Positions 1 to 6,670 of a stretch of 8,836 bases of DNA are shown here, piece after piece. A program made the translations under genes and the position numbers. The stretch is from CAZQYB01 sp964582985 (GTDB lineage Bacteria > Planctomycetota > Phycisphaerae > Sedimentisphaerales > Anaerobacaceae): the NCBI GenBank assembly GCA_964582985.1, contig CAZOUM010000090.1:1-8836 (forward strand), in the 5' to 3' direction. How positions within the stretch are numbered: position 1 is the first letter of the stretch; each line of letters starts with the position of its first letter. Under the pieces are notes generated by a model, which was not told the origin of the DNA, ran no database searches, and saw only the letters and a list, made by a program, of their open reading frames with translations.

Positions 1-1260
1 GATTTGGATATGACGCTGACACATAACGGCAGGGAGGTTTATCGCCTGGTAGGGGGGCAGAGTCTTCGCCAGCGTATAGCTGAACTGTTCTCATCGGAGA
101 TTAGTGAAAACTTGCTTGACATTGAGAGCGGCGAAAAAGGATTGAATGTTTATGCCATGTTAGGCAAACCTGTAATCTCAAGGACGACCGGCAAATTTCA
201 ATATATATTCCTAAACGGCCGATTCATCCGCGACAAATTCATTTCGCACGCAATTAAGGAGGCGTACCGAGGAATCTTAGAGCCGGACAGATTCGGCGTG
301 GTCTTCTTGTTTATTCAAATGCCCTACGAAGACTACGATGTGAACGTGCACCCTACAAAAATTGAGGTGCGTTTTTATAACGCCAATCTTGTTCACTCGC
401 AAATCCTTGGCTGCCTGCGTGAGAAACTCTTAGGGACAAACCTTGACATCGATGCAAAACTGCCGGCAACAGTCGTTGTGAAAGGCGGACAAGACGGCAC
501 TGCTGCTGTCCGTGACAGAAGCCAAAAAATTGCCGATGCAATGGCTGAGTTTTTCAAAAAGCACAGGCCTGTTCAAGGGCAGCAGCAATTTGGTCCGGCA
601 TCGGGAAAGCACTTCGGTGGACCGACTTCCACAAGAGCGCAAACGAGCGAGACGCGGCCCGGCCTTGCCACGGCAGCGTTTGAGGCCGGAGAGAAAAAAT
701 TTCTGCAAATACACGACAGCTTCATCGTAGCTGAAACTGACGATGGGTTTTCTATTACTGACCAGCACGCGATTCATGAGCGCGTGATTTATGAAGACTT
801 GTGCAGGCGAATACGCGAAAGCAAACTCGAATCACAGAGACTGCTCATCCCTGAAAGCTTTGAGGTGACCGACGGCCAGACCGATGCAATTGAAACAAAT
901 GCTGAACTGATTGGGAAATTGGGAATCGAGCTTGTGCCGTTCGGTCCCAAGACTGTGGCGATACAGGCATTTCCCACGCTGTTATCGAAGGTGTCACCGC
1001 TGGATTTTGTCCGGGACCTGCTCGATTTGCTCACCGATAAAGACCTGAGCCTTGACGCGGAAAAGCTGCTTGATGAGGTCCTGAATATGGCTGCGTGCAA
1101 GGCGGCAATCAAGGCCGGCCAGAAACTGACAGCCGGCGAAATAGAAAAGTTGCTTGCGGACAAAGAAAAAGCCGAATATGGAAGTCGCTGTCCCCACGGC
1201 AGACCCACCACAATAAAATTTTCGATAAGCGATTTGGAAAAACAGTTTAAGAGGACCTGA
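1..1260 (+). CDS. mutL: DNA mismatch repair protein MutL, endonuclease type (5' end outside window)
   Basis: MutL couples MutS mismatch recognition to strand nicking and excision. The frame is open from base 1, so the N-terminal GHKL ATPase part lies upstream and is missing here; 419 codons remain. The visible part begins in the transducer domain, with the hallmark NVHPTK-EVRF motif at 337-375. A low-complexity Gln/Lys/Gly linker follows (about 480-690). The C-terminal dimerisation and nuclease domain begins near FLQIHDSFIV. It carries DQHAIHERVIYE at 760-795, an exact fit to the metal-binding DQHA-x2-E-x4-E motif of nicking MutL proteins, then ACKAAIKAG from 1093 and CPHGRPT at 1189-1209. 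These are the expected companion motifs of MutL from bacteria lacking MutH, so latent endonuclease activity is inferred. The stop TGA overlaps the next ATG by one base, so the gene is cotranscribed with the transporter genes behind it. Confidence 0.96.
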   Translation, partial: DLDMTLTHNGREVYRLVGGQSLRQRIAELFSSEISENLLDIESGEKGLNVYAMLGKPVISRTTGKFQYIFLNGRFIRDKFISHAIKEAYRGILEPDRFGVVFLFIQMPYEDYDVNVHPTKIEVRFYNANLVHSQILGCLREKLLGTNLDIDAKLPATVVVKGGQDGTAAVRDRSQKIADAMAEFFKKHRPVQGQQQFGPASGKHFGGPTSTRAQTSETRPGLATAAFEAGEKKFLQIHDSFIVAETDDGFSITDQHAIHERVIYEDLCRRIRESKLESQRLLIPESFEVTDGQTDAIETNAELIGKLGIELVPFGPKTVAIQAFPTLLSKVSPLDFVRDLLDLLTDKDLSLDAEKLLDEVLNMAACKAAIKAGQKLTAGEIEKLLADKEKAEYGSRCPHGRPTTIKFSISDLEKQFKRT

Positions 1261-2156
1261 TGAATAAATGGTGGTGGCTACTGCTGATAGTTCTATTGTG
1301 GGCTGCTTTGGGATTTGCGATTTTTGGTTTCCAGCCGGCTCAGAAGGCAAGCGCCGCCCCCTTGCCGGGCGAAGTAAACAGAATCGTCTCCACCGCCCCA
1401 AGCCTTACGGAGATACTTTTTGCGATTGGGCTGGGTGAGAAAATCGTTGGCGTATCAAACTATAGTGACTACCCGCCGGAGGCGGCGAAGAAAAAAAAGG
1501 TGGGGACATTCTGGCAGCCGAATGTTGAAGCAGTGATAGCGGCAAAGCCGGACTTGGTTATTACACTTGGATTCAGTCAGCAGAAAAATCTCGCCGAGCG
1601 TTTGAGACGAATCGGGTACAACAGCCTGACGCTGAACATTAAGAAGATTAGCGAGCTTTTTGACGCAATCGAAACGATTGGGACAGCCACTGATATGCGC
1701 GTGGAGGCCAAGGCACTGGTATCCGGTATGAGGGGGGAGTTGCGGAACCTCTCGGCTTCGGCAGCGACAGAGAAAAAAGTGCGAGTGCTCTTTGTCGTTC
1801 AGAGAGAGCCGCTGCGGGTAGTCGGAAGACAAACATTCGTCAACGAGATGATTGAGCTGGCCGGCGGTGAAAATGCTATCGGGCCGACTCTGCATAAGTA
1901 TCCGCCGATTGGGGCCGAGCAAGTTATTGCCTGTGGTGCAGATGTTATAATCGAGTCAGCGATGACCGGCCAGGACCTGGCAAAACAAAAGGACAAAGCG
2001 ATTCAGTACTGGAGCAGATTCAAAAATGTCCCAGCGGTCAGGAATGGCCGCATTTATGTTATAGATGGTGATACAGTTTCTCGGCTTGGGCCCCGACTGT
2101 GCGAAGGCGCGAGCGCTATCGCCAGGTGTCTTCGGCCTGGACTTTTTGCAAGGTGA
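1260..2156 (+). CDS. btuF: Periplasmic cobalamin-type substrate-binding protein (BtuF-like)
   Basis: This is a 298-residue class III periplasmic binding protein that would capture vitamin B12 or a related corrinoid and hand it to the permease encoded next. Residues 4-24 form a very hydrophobic segment (WWWLLLIVLLW...) and ASA-A at 30-33 is a plausible signal peptidase I site; there is no lipobox Cys, so it is either secreted or anchored by this helix. The mature part starts with RIVSTAPSLTEILFAIG (41-57). It contains VGVSNYSDYPPEA (63-75) and NVEAVIAAKPDLVI (88-101), which closely resemble the matching stretches of E. coli BtuF as I remember them, and GGENAIG (202-208). The start ATG overlaps the mutL stop (TGATG), with an AAGAGG ribosome site at 1249-1254. 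Family assignment is firm. Cobalamin as substrate is inferred; haem or siderophore binders share the fold. Confidence 0.85.
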   Translation: MNKWWWLLLIVLLWAALGFAIFGFQPAQKASAAPLPGEVNRIVSTAPSLTEILFAIGLGEKIVGVSNYSDYPPEAAKKKKVGTFWQPNVEAVIAAKPDLVITLGFSQQKNLAERLRRIGYNSLTLNIKKISELFDAIETIGTATDMRVEAKALVSGMRGELRNLSASAATEKKVRVLFVVQREPLRVVGRQTFVNEMIELAGGENAIGPTLHKYPPIGAEQVIACGADVIIESAMTGQDLAKQKDKAIQYWSRFKNVPAVRNGRIYVIDGDTVSRLGPRLCEGASAIARCLRPGLFAR

Positions 2157-2160
2157 CATA

Positions 2161-3192
2161 ATGACCGAATTACTGACGCCAAAAAAATTAGTGGTGAGGA
2201 TAGGACTGGCAGCCGTGCTCCTGGTAGCAGTGGCATTGCTGTGCTCTTTGATTGGTCCGGAAAGCATTTCATTAAAAAGGGCCTTCGCCGCAACCCAGGA
2301 ACAGGGAGCAATTAATCCCGACTATGAGATATTTGTGCGGGTGAGGCTGCCCCGGATTATTCTCGCTGCCATTGTTGGGGCGGCCCTGGCGTGTTCCGGC
2401 GTGGTCTTCCAGGCCCTTTTGCGAAATCCTCTTGCTGACCCATACATATTAGGCATATCGAGCGGGGCCGGGCTGGGGACAATTATCGCGGTCATCAGCG
2501 GGTTGAACTGGACGCTTTGGGGACGGTCGCCGATAGCAGTTTTCGCATTTGCAGGTGCGCTGGGGACAGTCTGGCTGGTATGGTTCATCGGGCGCATAAC
2601 CGGAAGAGCTCACGTGACCGGCCTGCTGCTTGCGGGGGTGGTAGTTAACGCATTCTTTTCAGCAGTGATTATGTTCCTGACATCGATAGCTAAGAGCCAA
2701 CAGATACATGCGACGATATTCTGGCTGATGGGCAATATGACCGAAGAAAAACTTGCTGTATTGTGGGTCGGTTCCGGATGCATACTGGCGGGGATACTGA
2801 CGCTGTATTTCATCAGTCCCCGGTTGAATGCCCTCAGCTTTGGCGAGGATGACGCCAGGAGTATGGGCATAAACATCGCCAGAACGCAGACAATCGCTTT
2901 TGCGGCCGCAGCGTTTATAACTGCTATGGCTGTCAGTTTAAGTGGATTAATCGGATTTGTCGGGTTGGTCGTGCCACACGCGGTGCGACTCGTATCCGGC
3001 CCCGACCATCGTCAATTGCTTCCGCTTAGTGGCATTATTGGGGCGATATTCCTTGTGGCAGCCGATACGGTTGCGCGTATTATTGTCGCACCAGCGCAGT
3101 TGCCGGTCGGTGTGGTGACAGCCATCGTGGGTGGGCCTTTCTTCCTCGTTCTCCTGGTTAAATACAGCAGAAAAGTCAGCTGGGTAAAATGA
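2161..3192 (+). CDS. btuC: Cobalamin-type ABC transporter permease, FecCD/BtuC family
   Basis: This is the 343-residue inner-membrane channel subunit of a type II importer, which works as a dimer. The ATG at 2161 is preferred over an upstream in-frame GTG at 2065, which would overlap btuF by 92 bases; an AAGGTG ribosome site lies at 2150-2155. The protein is hydrophobic throughout, with about ten membrane spans (first near 14-32). Family motifs in order: RLPR at 62-65, QALLRNPLADPYILGIS at 84-100, GEDDARSMG at 228-236, and GLIGFVGLVVPH at 262-273. The last is the region contacting the ATPase, and it is followed by GPDHRQLLPLS. The closing stretch LPVGVVTAIVGGPFFLVLL is typical of FecCD permeases. 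The length matches the family. The gene begins 4 bases after btuF and its stop overlaps the ATPase start by 4 bases (ATGA). The substrate cannot be read from the permease alone. Confidence 0.93.
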   Translation: MTELLTPKKLVVRIGLAAVLLVAVALLCSLIGPESISLKRAFAATQEQGAINPDYEIFVRVRLPRIILAAIVGAALACSGVVFQALLRNPLADPYILGISSGAGLGTIIAVISGLNWTLWGRSPIAVFAFAGALGTVWLVWFIGRITGRAHVTGLLLAGVVVNAFFSAVIMFLTSIAKSQQIHATIFWLMGNMTEEKLAVLWVGSGCILAGILTLYFISPRLNALSFGEDDARSMGINIARTQTIAFAAAAFITAMAVSLSGLIGFVGLVVPHAVRLVSGPDHRQLLPLSGIIGAIFLVAADTVARIIVAPAQLPVGVVTAIVGGPFFLVLLVKYSRKVSWVK

Positions 3193-4022
3193 GCAGTATC
3201 ATAGAGGTTGAAAATCTAAGTTTTTCGTATACCCCGGAGAGGACAATTTTGAAAGACCTCGGCTTCGAGGTCACGCCGGGGACATTCCTGGCGATAGCCG
3301 GGCCGAACGGGGCCGGTAAAAGCACACTGCTTAATCTGCTGTGTCGCTTGCTCAAATCAAAGTCAGGTATAGTAAGAATCGATGGGGCAGCGATAGACTT
3401 ATACAACACTGAAGAGCTTGCCAAAAAGGTGTCTGTCGTACGGCAGGAGTTTGTGCCTGCTTTCGAGTTTTCGGTGGTCCAGACGGTTATGATGGCAAGA
3501 ACGCCTTACTATACGCAGATTGGGTTTGAGACCAAAACAGACACGGAGATAGTCAACGAAGCGATGGAGGCAACCGATACGGCTCACTTTGCCTCACGAG
3601 CATTGCGAAGCCTAAGCAGCGGCGAGAGACAGCGGGTTTTTATCGCAAGGGCGCTCGCACAGAACACACCTATCCTGCTGTTGGATGAGCCGACAAGTTT
3701 TCTGGACTTGAAACACCAGGTCAGGATATATGATTTACTTAAGACCGCACAGCTTGAAAAAGGCAAAACGATAGTTGCGGTAACTCATGATATTAATCTG
3801 GCGGCGCAGTACGCAGATGTCGCGTTGATGTTGGACGGTAACTGTGGTTACCATACCGGTAAGCTTGAGGATGTCTTCTCGCTGGCGCAAATCGAGAAAG
3901 TCTTCGGTGTCAAGACGTTCGCAGCAAAGGTGGGGGAGGAAAATTTTTTCCTTCCTCTGGGCAAATTCGCAAAAGACCGCGGAATAATTAACACAAGCAA
4001 TAACACGAACAAGAGAAAATAG
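3189..4022 (+). CDS. btuD: Cobalamin-type ABC transporter ATP-binding protein (BtuD/FepC-like)
   Basis: This is the cytoplasmic ATPase that powers the importer formed with the two preceding products. It has 277 residues with all nucleotide-binding elements intact: Walker A GPNGAGKST at 38-46, Q-loop Gln at 86, signature LSSGE at 142-146, Walker B ILLLDEPT at 162-169 with catalytic Glu167, D-loop FLDLKHQ at 171-177, and switch His200 in VTHD. Sequence around the signature and D-loop fits the iron-siderophore/haem/B12 ATPase subfamily. The C-terminal about 50 residues are a short basic extension ending NTSNNTNKRK. Translation starts inside the btuC stop codon, so the two are probably coupled. 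No TonB-dependent receptor such as BtuB is visible, so an outer-membrane partner would have to be encoded elsewhere. Confidence 0.94.
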   Translation: MSSIIEVENLSFSYTPERTILKDLGFEVTPGTFLAIAGPNGAGKSTLLNLLCRLLKSKSGIVRIDGAAIDLYNTEELAKKVSVVRQEFVPAFEFSVVQTVMMARTPYYTQIGFETKTDTEIVNEAMEATDTAHFASRALRSLSSGERQRVFIARALAQNTPILLLDEPTSFLDLKHQVRIYDLLKTAQLEKGKTIVAVTHDINLAAQYADVALMLDGNCGYHTGKLEDVFSLAQIEKVFGVKTFAAKVGEENFFLPLGKFAKDRGIINTSNNTNKRK

Positions 4023-4040
4023 CTTGTGCAGTGCTTGCTG

Positions 4041-4065
4041 TAACTACTTGTTTTGCAAGAAGTTA
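4041..4065 (+). terminator. Hairpin after the mutL-btuFCD operon, possible weak terminator
   Basis: TAACTACTTG (4041-4050) pairs with CAAGAAGTTA (4056-4065) across a 5-base loop; 9 of 10 pairs form, with one A/A mismatch. It sits 18 bases after the btuD stop, where the operon should end. No run of T follows, so intrinsic termination is doubtful; it may protect the 3' end of the mRNA instead. Confidence 0.35.
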
Positions 4066-4087
4066 TCTCCGGCATAAATAAATCTGC

Positions 4088-4116
4088 TTGCATACGTTGA
4101 TTTTAGCGATTATATT
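4088..4116 (+). promoter_or_regulatory. Candidate housekeeping promoter for the dksA-like gene
   Basis: A -35 box TTGCAT (4088-4093) and a -10 box TATATT (4111-4116) are separated by exactly 17 bases. The -10 matches TATAAT at 5 of 6 positions; the -35 keeps only the TTG core. Transcription would start near 4123, giving a leader of about 119 bases before the GTG start. Support comes from the same layout in the next two intergenic regions. Confidence 0.45.
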
Positions 4117-4163
4117 TGTGAATTTTGGTAGAAGGTCGTTAACAGAGGCACTGACTGTTCGTA

Positions 4164-4183
4164 GGACGAATTTAAATACGTCC
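4164..4183. promoter_or_regulatory. 20-bp near-perfect palindrome in the dksA-like leader, possible operator
   Basis: GGACGAATTTAAATACGTCC is symmetric at 9 of 10 paired positions; the only break is A/A at 4169/4178. It lies roughly 40-60 bases downstream of the predicted transcription start and 58 bases before the start codon. This would suit a dimeric repressor blocking elongation or initiation, or an RNA hairpin in the leader. No known regulator consensus was recognised. Confidence 0.35.
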
Positions 4184-4241
4184 AGGTGTAGAACTCGTAA
4201 AAGTGCCGACAAATGCTCAGGATTAGTAAAGGCAAAAACAA

Positions 4242-4757
4242 GTGGTACAGAAACGGAAAAAGACTTCAAAGAAAAGAACAAGCTCAACCCGGAAAAAGAA
4301 AAGTCGTTTGAATGCGTCCGACATTGAGCATTTCAAAAAGATGCTGTTGGAAAAACGGCGGGATATCCTTTCCGACGTTGGCGAAATGGAGGGTGAAGCC
4401 CTCAAAAAATCCCGGATGGATGCAGCAGGAGACCTGTCAAGCATGCCAATTCACATGGCCGATATCGGGAGTGATAACTATGAACAGGAATTCGCTCTCG
4501 ACTTAATGGACGGAGAAAGAAAGTTGCTTCGGGAAATCGACGATGCGCTACAGCGGATTGAGCAGGGAACTTACGGTATCTGCCAAGGGTTGAGAAAACC
4601 TATAAGAAAAGCACGACTTGAAGCGCAGCCCTGGGCGAGATACTGTGTTGAATATGCGCGTATGCTCGAACAGGGTCTGGCGCCGGAGCAAGAGGAATTA
4701 ACATCCGGGCCGGAAAAAGAATTAAGGTCAGAAGAAGCAGAATTGCGAGAAACCTGA
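4242..4757 (+). CDS. DksA/TraR-family RNA polymerase-associated regulator with degenerate zinc finger
   Basis: Proteins of this family bind in the secondary channel of RNA polymerase and modulate initiation, often with ppGpp. The product has 171 residues. Residues 1-23 are a Lys/Arg/Ser-rich tail; 25-110 form the predicted helical coiled-coil region, including IHMADIGSDNYEQEF (70-84). The C-terminal part GTYGICQGLRKPIRKARLEAQPWARYCVEYARMLE follows in pieces from 109 to 143. The usual C-x2-C-x17-C-x2-C finger keeps Cys114 and Cys135, but Leu117 and Tyr138 replace the other two cysteines at unchanged spacing, so four-cysteine zinc binding is not possible. The coiled-coil tip lacks the D-x2-D-x-A motif of E. 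coli DksA, so I do not assign the symbol dksA. An acidic tail ends the protein. The GTG start is chosen because an in-frame TAA lies at 4227-4229 and AAAGG stands 9 bases upstream. Confidence 0.88.
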   Translation: MVQKRKKTSKKRTSSTRKKKSRLNASDIEHFKKMLLEKRRDILSDVGEMEGEALKKSRMDAAGDLSSMPIHMADIGSDNYEQEFALDLMDGERKLLREIDDALQRIEQGTYGICQGLRKPIRKARLEAQPWARYCVEYARMLEQGLAPEQEELTSGPEKELRSEEAELRET

Positions 4758-4784
4758 GGCAAACCACAGCCAGGTTCTTTTTAG

Positions 4785-4805
4785 GGCCGAGACGGGTTTT
4801 CGGCT
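4785..4805 (+). terminator. GC-rich hairpin after the dksA-like gene, possible weak terminator
   Basis: GGCCGAGA (4785-4792) pairs with TTTCGGCT (4798-4805) around a 5-base loop; the 8-bp stem contains two G-T wobbles. It begins 28 bases after the stop. A T5 run precedes it (4778-4782), but no T run follows, so it is not a textbook intrinsic terminator on this strand. Confidence 0.3.
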
Positions 4806-4841
4806 GGACAGCACAAAATAACAAGCAAAGGACTGGTTGGG

Positions 4842-4870
4842 TTGCCGGGTCTGCAAAGACTTTCTATATT
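4842..4870 (+). promoter_or_regulatory. Candidate housekeeping promoter for yacG
   Basis: TTGCCG (4842-4847; 4 of 6 to TTGACA) and TATATT (4865-4870; 5 of 6) are spaced by 17 bases. The predicted start is near 4877, with a leader of about 80 bases in a strongly AT-rich stretch (4861-4925). The spacing and -10 sequence are identical to the candidates at 4088 and 5203. Confidence 0.45.
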
Positions 4871-4957
4871 TATGTTGTCAAATCCATTCTTCTATTAGAA
4901 AATTACCTGATAAAATATATTTCGCCGGCAGTTCAAAGTGTTAAGTAAGATGCCGTT

Positions 4958-5176
4958 ATGAAGTACAGATGCCCAGTATGCCACAAAATCATTAAAGCAC
5001 CCTCTCAAAAAGCAACCGAAGAAATAAAGGTTTTTCCTTTTTGCTCACAGCGGTGCAGGATGATAGACCTGGGTGCCTGGCTGGACGGCAAATACAAGGT
5101 AATTTCTGAGTTAAAATCACATGAGCACACAGAGTCACCTGATGCCTCGACCGATGTTCCCGGCCAGGAGCAGTGA
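4958..5176 (+). CDS. yacG: YacG-family zinc-binding DNA gyrase inhibitor
   Basis: YacG is a small zinc protein that in E. coli binds the GyrB C-terminal region and inhibits gyrase activity on DNA. The 72-residue product has CPVC at 5-8 and FCSQRC at 28-33, giving the four zinc ligands Cys5, Cys8, Cys29 and Cys33. The typical R-x3-DLGAWLDGKYKV follows (34-48). The C-terminal about 25 residues are polar, rich in Glu, Ser, Asp and Pro, and probably disordered. The ribosome site is weak (AAGA a few bases before the ATG), but family homology begins right at Met-Lys-Tyr-Arg-Cys. An overlapping ATG at 4950 is out of frame and ends at once. The gene stands alone between two candidate promoters. Family membership is clear from the cysteine spacing; gyrase inhibition in this organism is inferred. 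Confidence 0.88.
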   Translation: MKYRCPVCHKIIKAPSQKATEEIKVFPFCSQRCRMIDLGAWLDGKYKVISELKSHEHTESPDASTDVPGQEQ

Positions 5177-5202
5177 ATACCCAAAAAATATTATAAAATC
5201 TG

Positions 5203-5231
5203 TTGAAGTAGACTGGTAATGAGTTTATATT
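5203..5231 (+). promoter_or_regulatory. Candidate housekeeping promoter for the membrane protein gene
   Basis: TTGAAG (5203-5208; TTGA core present) is followed after exactly 17 bases by TATATT (5226-5231). The predicted start is near 5238, with a leader of about 53 bases leading to a strong ribosome site. It is the third copy of the TTG-N20-TATATT layout in this window. Confidence 0.5.
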
Positions 5232-5280
5232 GCTGTATCTACCGATTACGGAATTGAGAACAATTGTAACCCTTATTGAA

Positions 5281-5286
5281 AGGAGG
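5281..5286 (+). promoter_or_regulatory. Consensus ribosome binding site fixing the start at 5291
   Basis: AGGAGG is the full anti-Shine-Dalgarno complement, 4 bases before ATG 5291. It rules out the earlier in-frame TTG at 5276, which would place the ribosome site inside the coding sequence. It is by far the strongest ribosome site in the window, suggesting high translation of this gene. Confidence 0.75.
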
Positions 5287-5290
5287 CAAA

Positions 5291-6577
5291 ATGGACGCAG
5301 AAAAACAACCGACACAAGTTTTGGAGAATTTGTTGTTTCCGAAGATATTCCAGGCCTTCCGTATGGCTATCCAGCCAAGCAAATTGATAATTGCTTTTCT
5401 GGCGATTGCTGTTATATGCCTGGCCGGCTGGATTATGGACTTTAGCAACAGCGTTGTTGTGGACAGTGACGGCAGCACAGAACTGCAGGTTTACATAAAC
5501 ACTCCCGACAGCTTTCAAGAACTCATTAAAGTCAGCCAAGAAGACACTCCTCCACAGCTGACAGGTGTATTCTCTACCGTATGGCACTTCGCGGCCGGAA
5601 GATTCCACGGCGCAGCAGGCTCACTGATTGTATTAGACCTGCAAGGCGTAAAGGCAAATATCATTGGGTGCTTTCGAGCCGTGAAGTGGGCGCTGACGTA
5701 CCATCCTCTTTATTGCATCATATTCGGAATTATCAAACTTGTTGTGCTTTCAATCGCTGGTGGGGCAATCTGTCGAATTGCGGCGCTGCAATTGGCCAGG
5801 GATGAGAAACCGGGGCTTGGCGAGGCGCTGCGGTACGGCAGAGAGAAATTCCTGAGCTTTTTCACTGCGCCCCTGGCACCGGTCGGAATAATGGCCTTCA
5901 CCGGTGTATGTATATATCTGTTAGGATTGATAGGCAATATTCCGAGGGTCGGCGAGTTAATAATGGCTATCTTTATGATATTGGCTTTGCTTGCAGGAGC
6001 CTTGATAGCAATTGTCTTGATAGGAACGGTTGTGGGATTTAATCTGATGTTCCCTGCCGTGGCCTATGACGGCTCAGACTGTTTTGATGCTATCAGCCGG
6101 TCGTTCAGTTACATATATTCAAAGCCGTGGAGAATGGGCTTTTATACGGTGCTGGCGGCGGTTTACGGTGCGATTTGTTATCTATTCGTTCGACTTTTCG
6201 CCTTCCTGCTGCTGATTGCTCCATACACTGTGCTGAGAATCGGCATCTTCAACAACAGCAAGCTGGTAAGAATCTGGGCAAGACCGGAGTTCGGTAATCT
6301 TCTGGGCTCAGGTGCGGCGTCGGCGAACTGGACGGAATCGGTTGCAGGCTTTTTGGTCTACTTACTGATGTTGGCCGTTATCGGTTTGTTGGCGTCTTTC
6401 ATAATCAGCTTCTATTTTTCCGCCAATACTATAATCTACTCACTTATGCGTAACAGAGTCGACAATACCGCGCTGGAGGAAATCTACACACCTTCCGAAG
6501 AGGGCCAGATTGAGCTAACCCCCACCGAATCGGAATCGAAAGAATCGGAGCCGGAATCAGAAACAAAGAAGGATTGA
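5291..6577 (+). CDS. Multi-pass membrane protein of unknown function
   Basis: I cannot name a function. The product has 428 residues. A soluble N-terminus (1-30) is followed by a membrane helix at about 31-48. A hydrophilic segment of roughly 90 residues (50-135) then probably lies outside the membrane. A hydrophobic core follows with helices near 139-161, 195-215, 221-250 (perhaps two), 282-312 (perhaps two) and 351-378. Between helices, FPAVAYDGSDCFDAISRSFSYIYSKPWR (in pieces, 254-281) looks like a conserved cytoplasmic loop that precedes another span; I associate this style of protein with planctomycetes, from memory only. After SLMRNRVDNTALEEIY the C-terminus is acidic and repetitive (ESESKESEPESE at 413-424, from repeated GAATCG units). 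There are no transporter signature motifs, no catalytic motif and no signal peptidase site that I recognise. It stands as a single gene between its own promoter and a strong hairpin. Confidence 0.85.
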   Translation: MDAEKQPTQVLENLLFPKIFQAFRMAIQPSKLIIAFLAIAVICLAGWIMDFSNSVVVDSDGSTELQVYINTPDSFQELIKVSQEDTPPQLTGVFSTVWHFAAGRFHGAAGSLIVLDLQGVKANIIGCFRAVKWALTYHPLYCIIFGIIKLVVLSIAGGAICRIAALQLARDEKPGLGEALRYGREKFLSFFTAPLAPVGIMAFTGVCIYLLGLIGNIPRVGELIMAIFMILALLAGALIAIVLIGTVVGFNLMFPAVAYDGSDCFDAISRSFSYIYSKPWRMGFYTVLAAVYGAICYLFVRLFAFLLLIAPYTVLRIGIFNNSKLVRIWARPEFGNLLGSGAASANWTESVAGFLVYLLMLAVIGLLASFIISFYFSANTIIYSLMRNRVDNTALEEIYTPSEEGQIELTPTESESKESEPESETKKD

Positions 6578-6584
6578 CGCTTTC

Positions 6585-6627
6585 GCGGATAGCGTACAGG
6601 GGACAGCCTCCCCTGTGCGCTATCTGC
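6585..6627 (+). terminator. Strong 19-bp hairpin: terminator, mRNA stabiliser or REP-like element
   Basis: Arms 6585-6603 and 6609-6627 pair along all 19 positions with two G-T wobbles (6587/6625 and 6595/6617) and a 5-base loop CAGCC. The core ACAGGGGA/TCCCCTGT is GC-rich. It starts 8 bases after the membrane protein stop. No T run follows, so Rho-independent termination is uncertain; the compact imperfect palindrome with a GGGGACAG core also fits a REP-type repeat. No second copy exists in this window. Confidence 0.6.
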
Positions 6628-6670
6628 ATCCACGATTGCTCAGACACCTCAACTACAAGGCGATAATCTG

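Noticed and set aside
789..1211. 140-codon - strand frame within mutL
   Set aside because: It is a Ser-rich shadow of the mutL nuclease domain, whose motifs are intact on the + strand.
2065..2160. Upstream GTG start extending the permease by 32 residues
   Set aside because: It would overlap btuF by 92 bases and add a non-hydrophobic N-terminus unlike FecCD permeases; ATG 2161 has a proper ribosome site.
4023..4241. Possible riboswitch or small RNA between btuD and the dksA-like gene
   Set aside because: Only short stems are seen apart from the palindrome at 4164-4183, and no known riboswitch core such as a B12 box was recognised.
4088..4327. 79-codon + strand frame starting with TTG before the dksA-like gene
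   Set aside because: It begins inside the predicted promoter, overlaps the N-terminal Lys-rich region of the dksA-like gene in another frame, has no ribosome site and shows no family features.
6527..6565. Repeated GAATCG units near the end of the membrane protein gene
   Set aside because: The units are imperfect and few, and encode a plain acidic Ser/Glu tail; they are too short to call a functional repeat or phase-variable tract.
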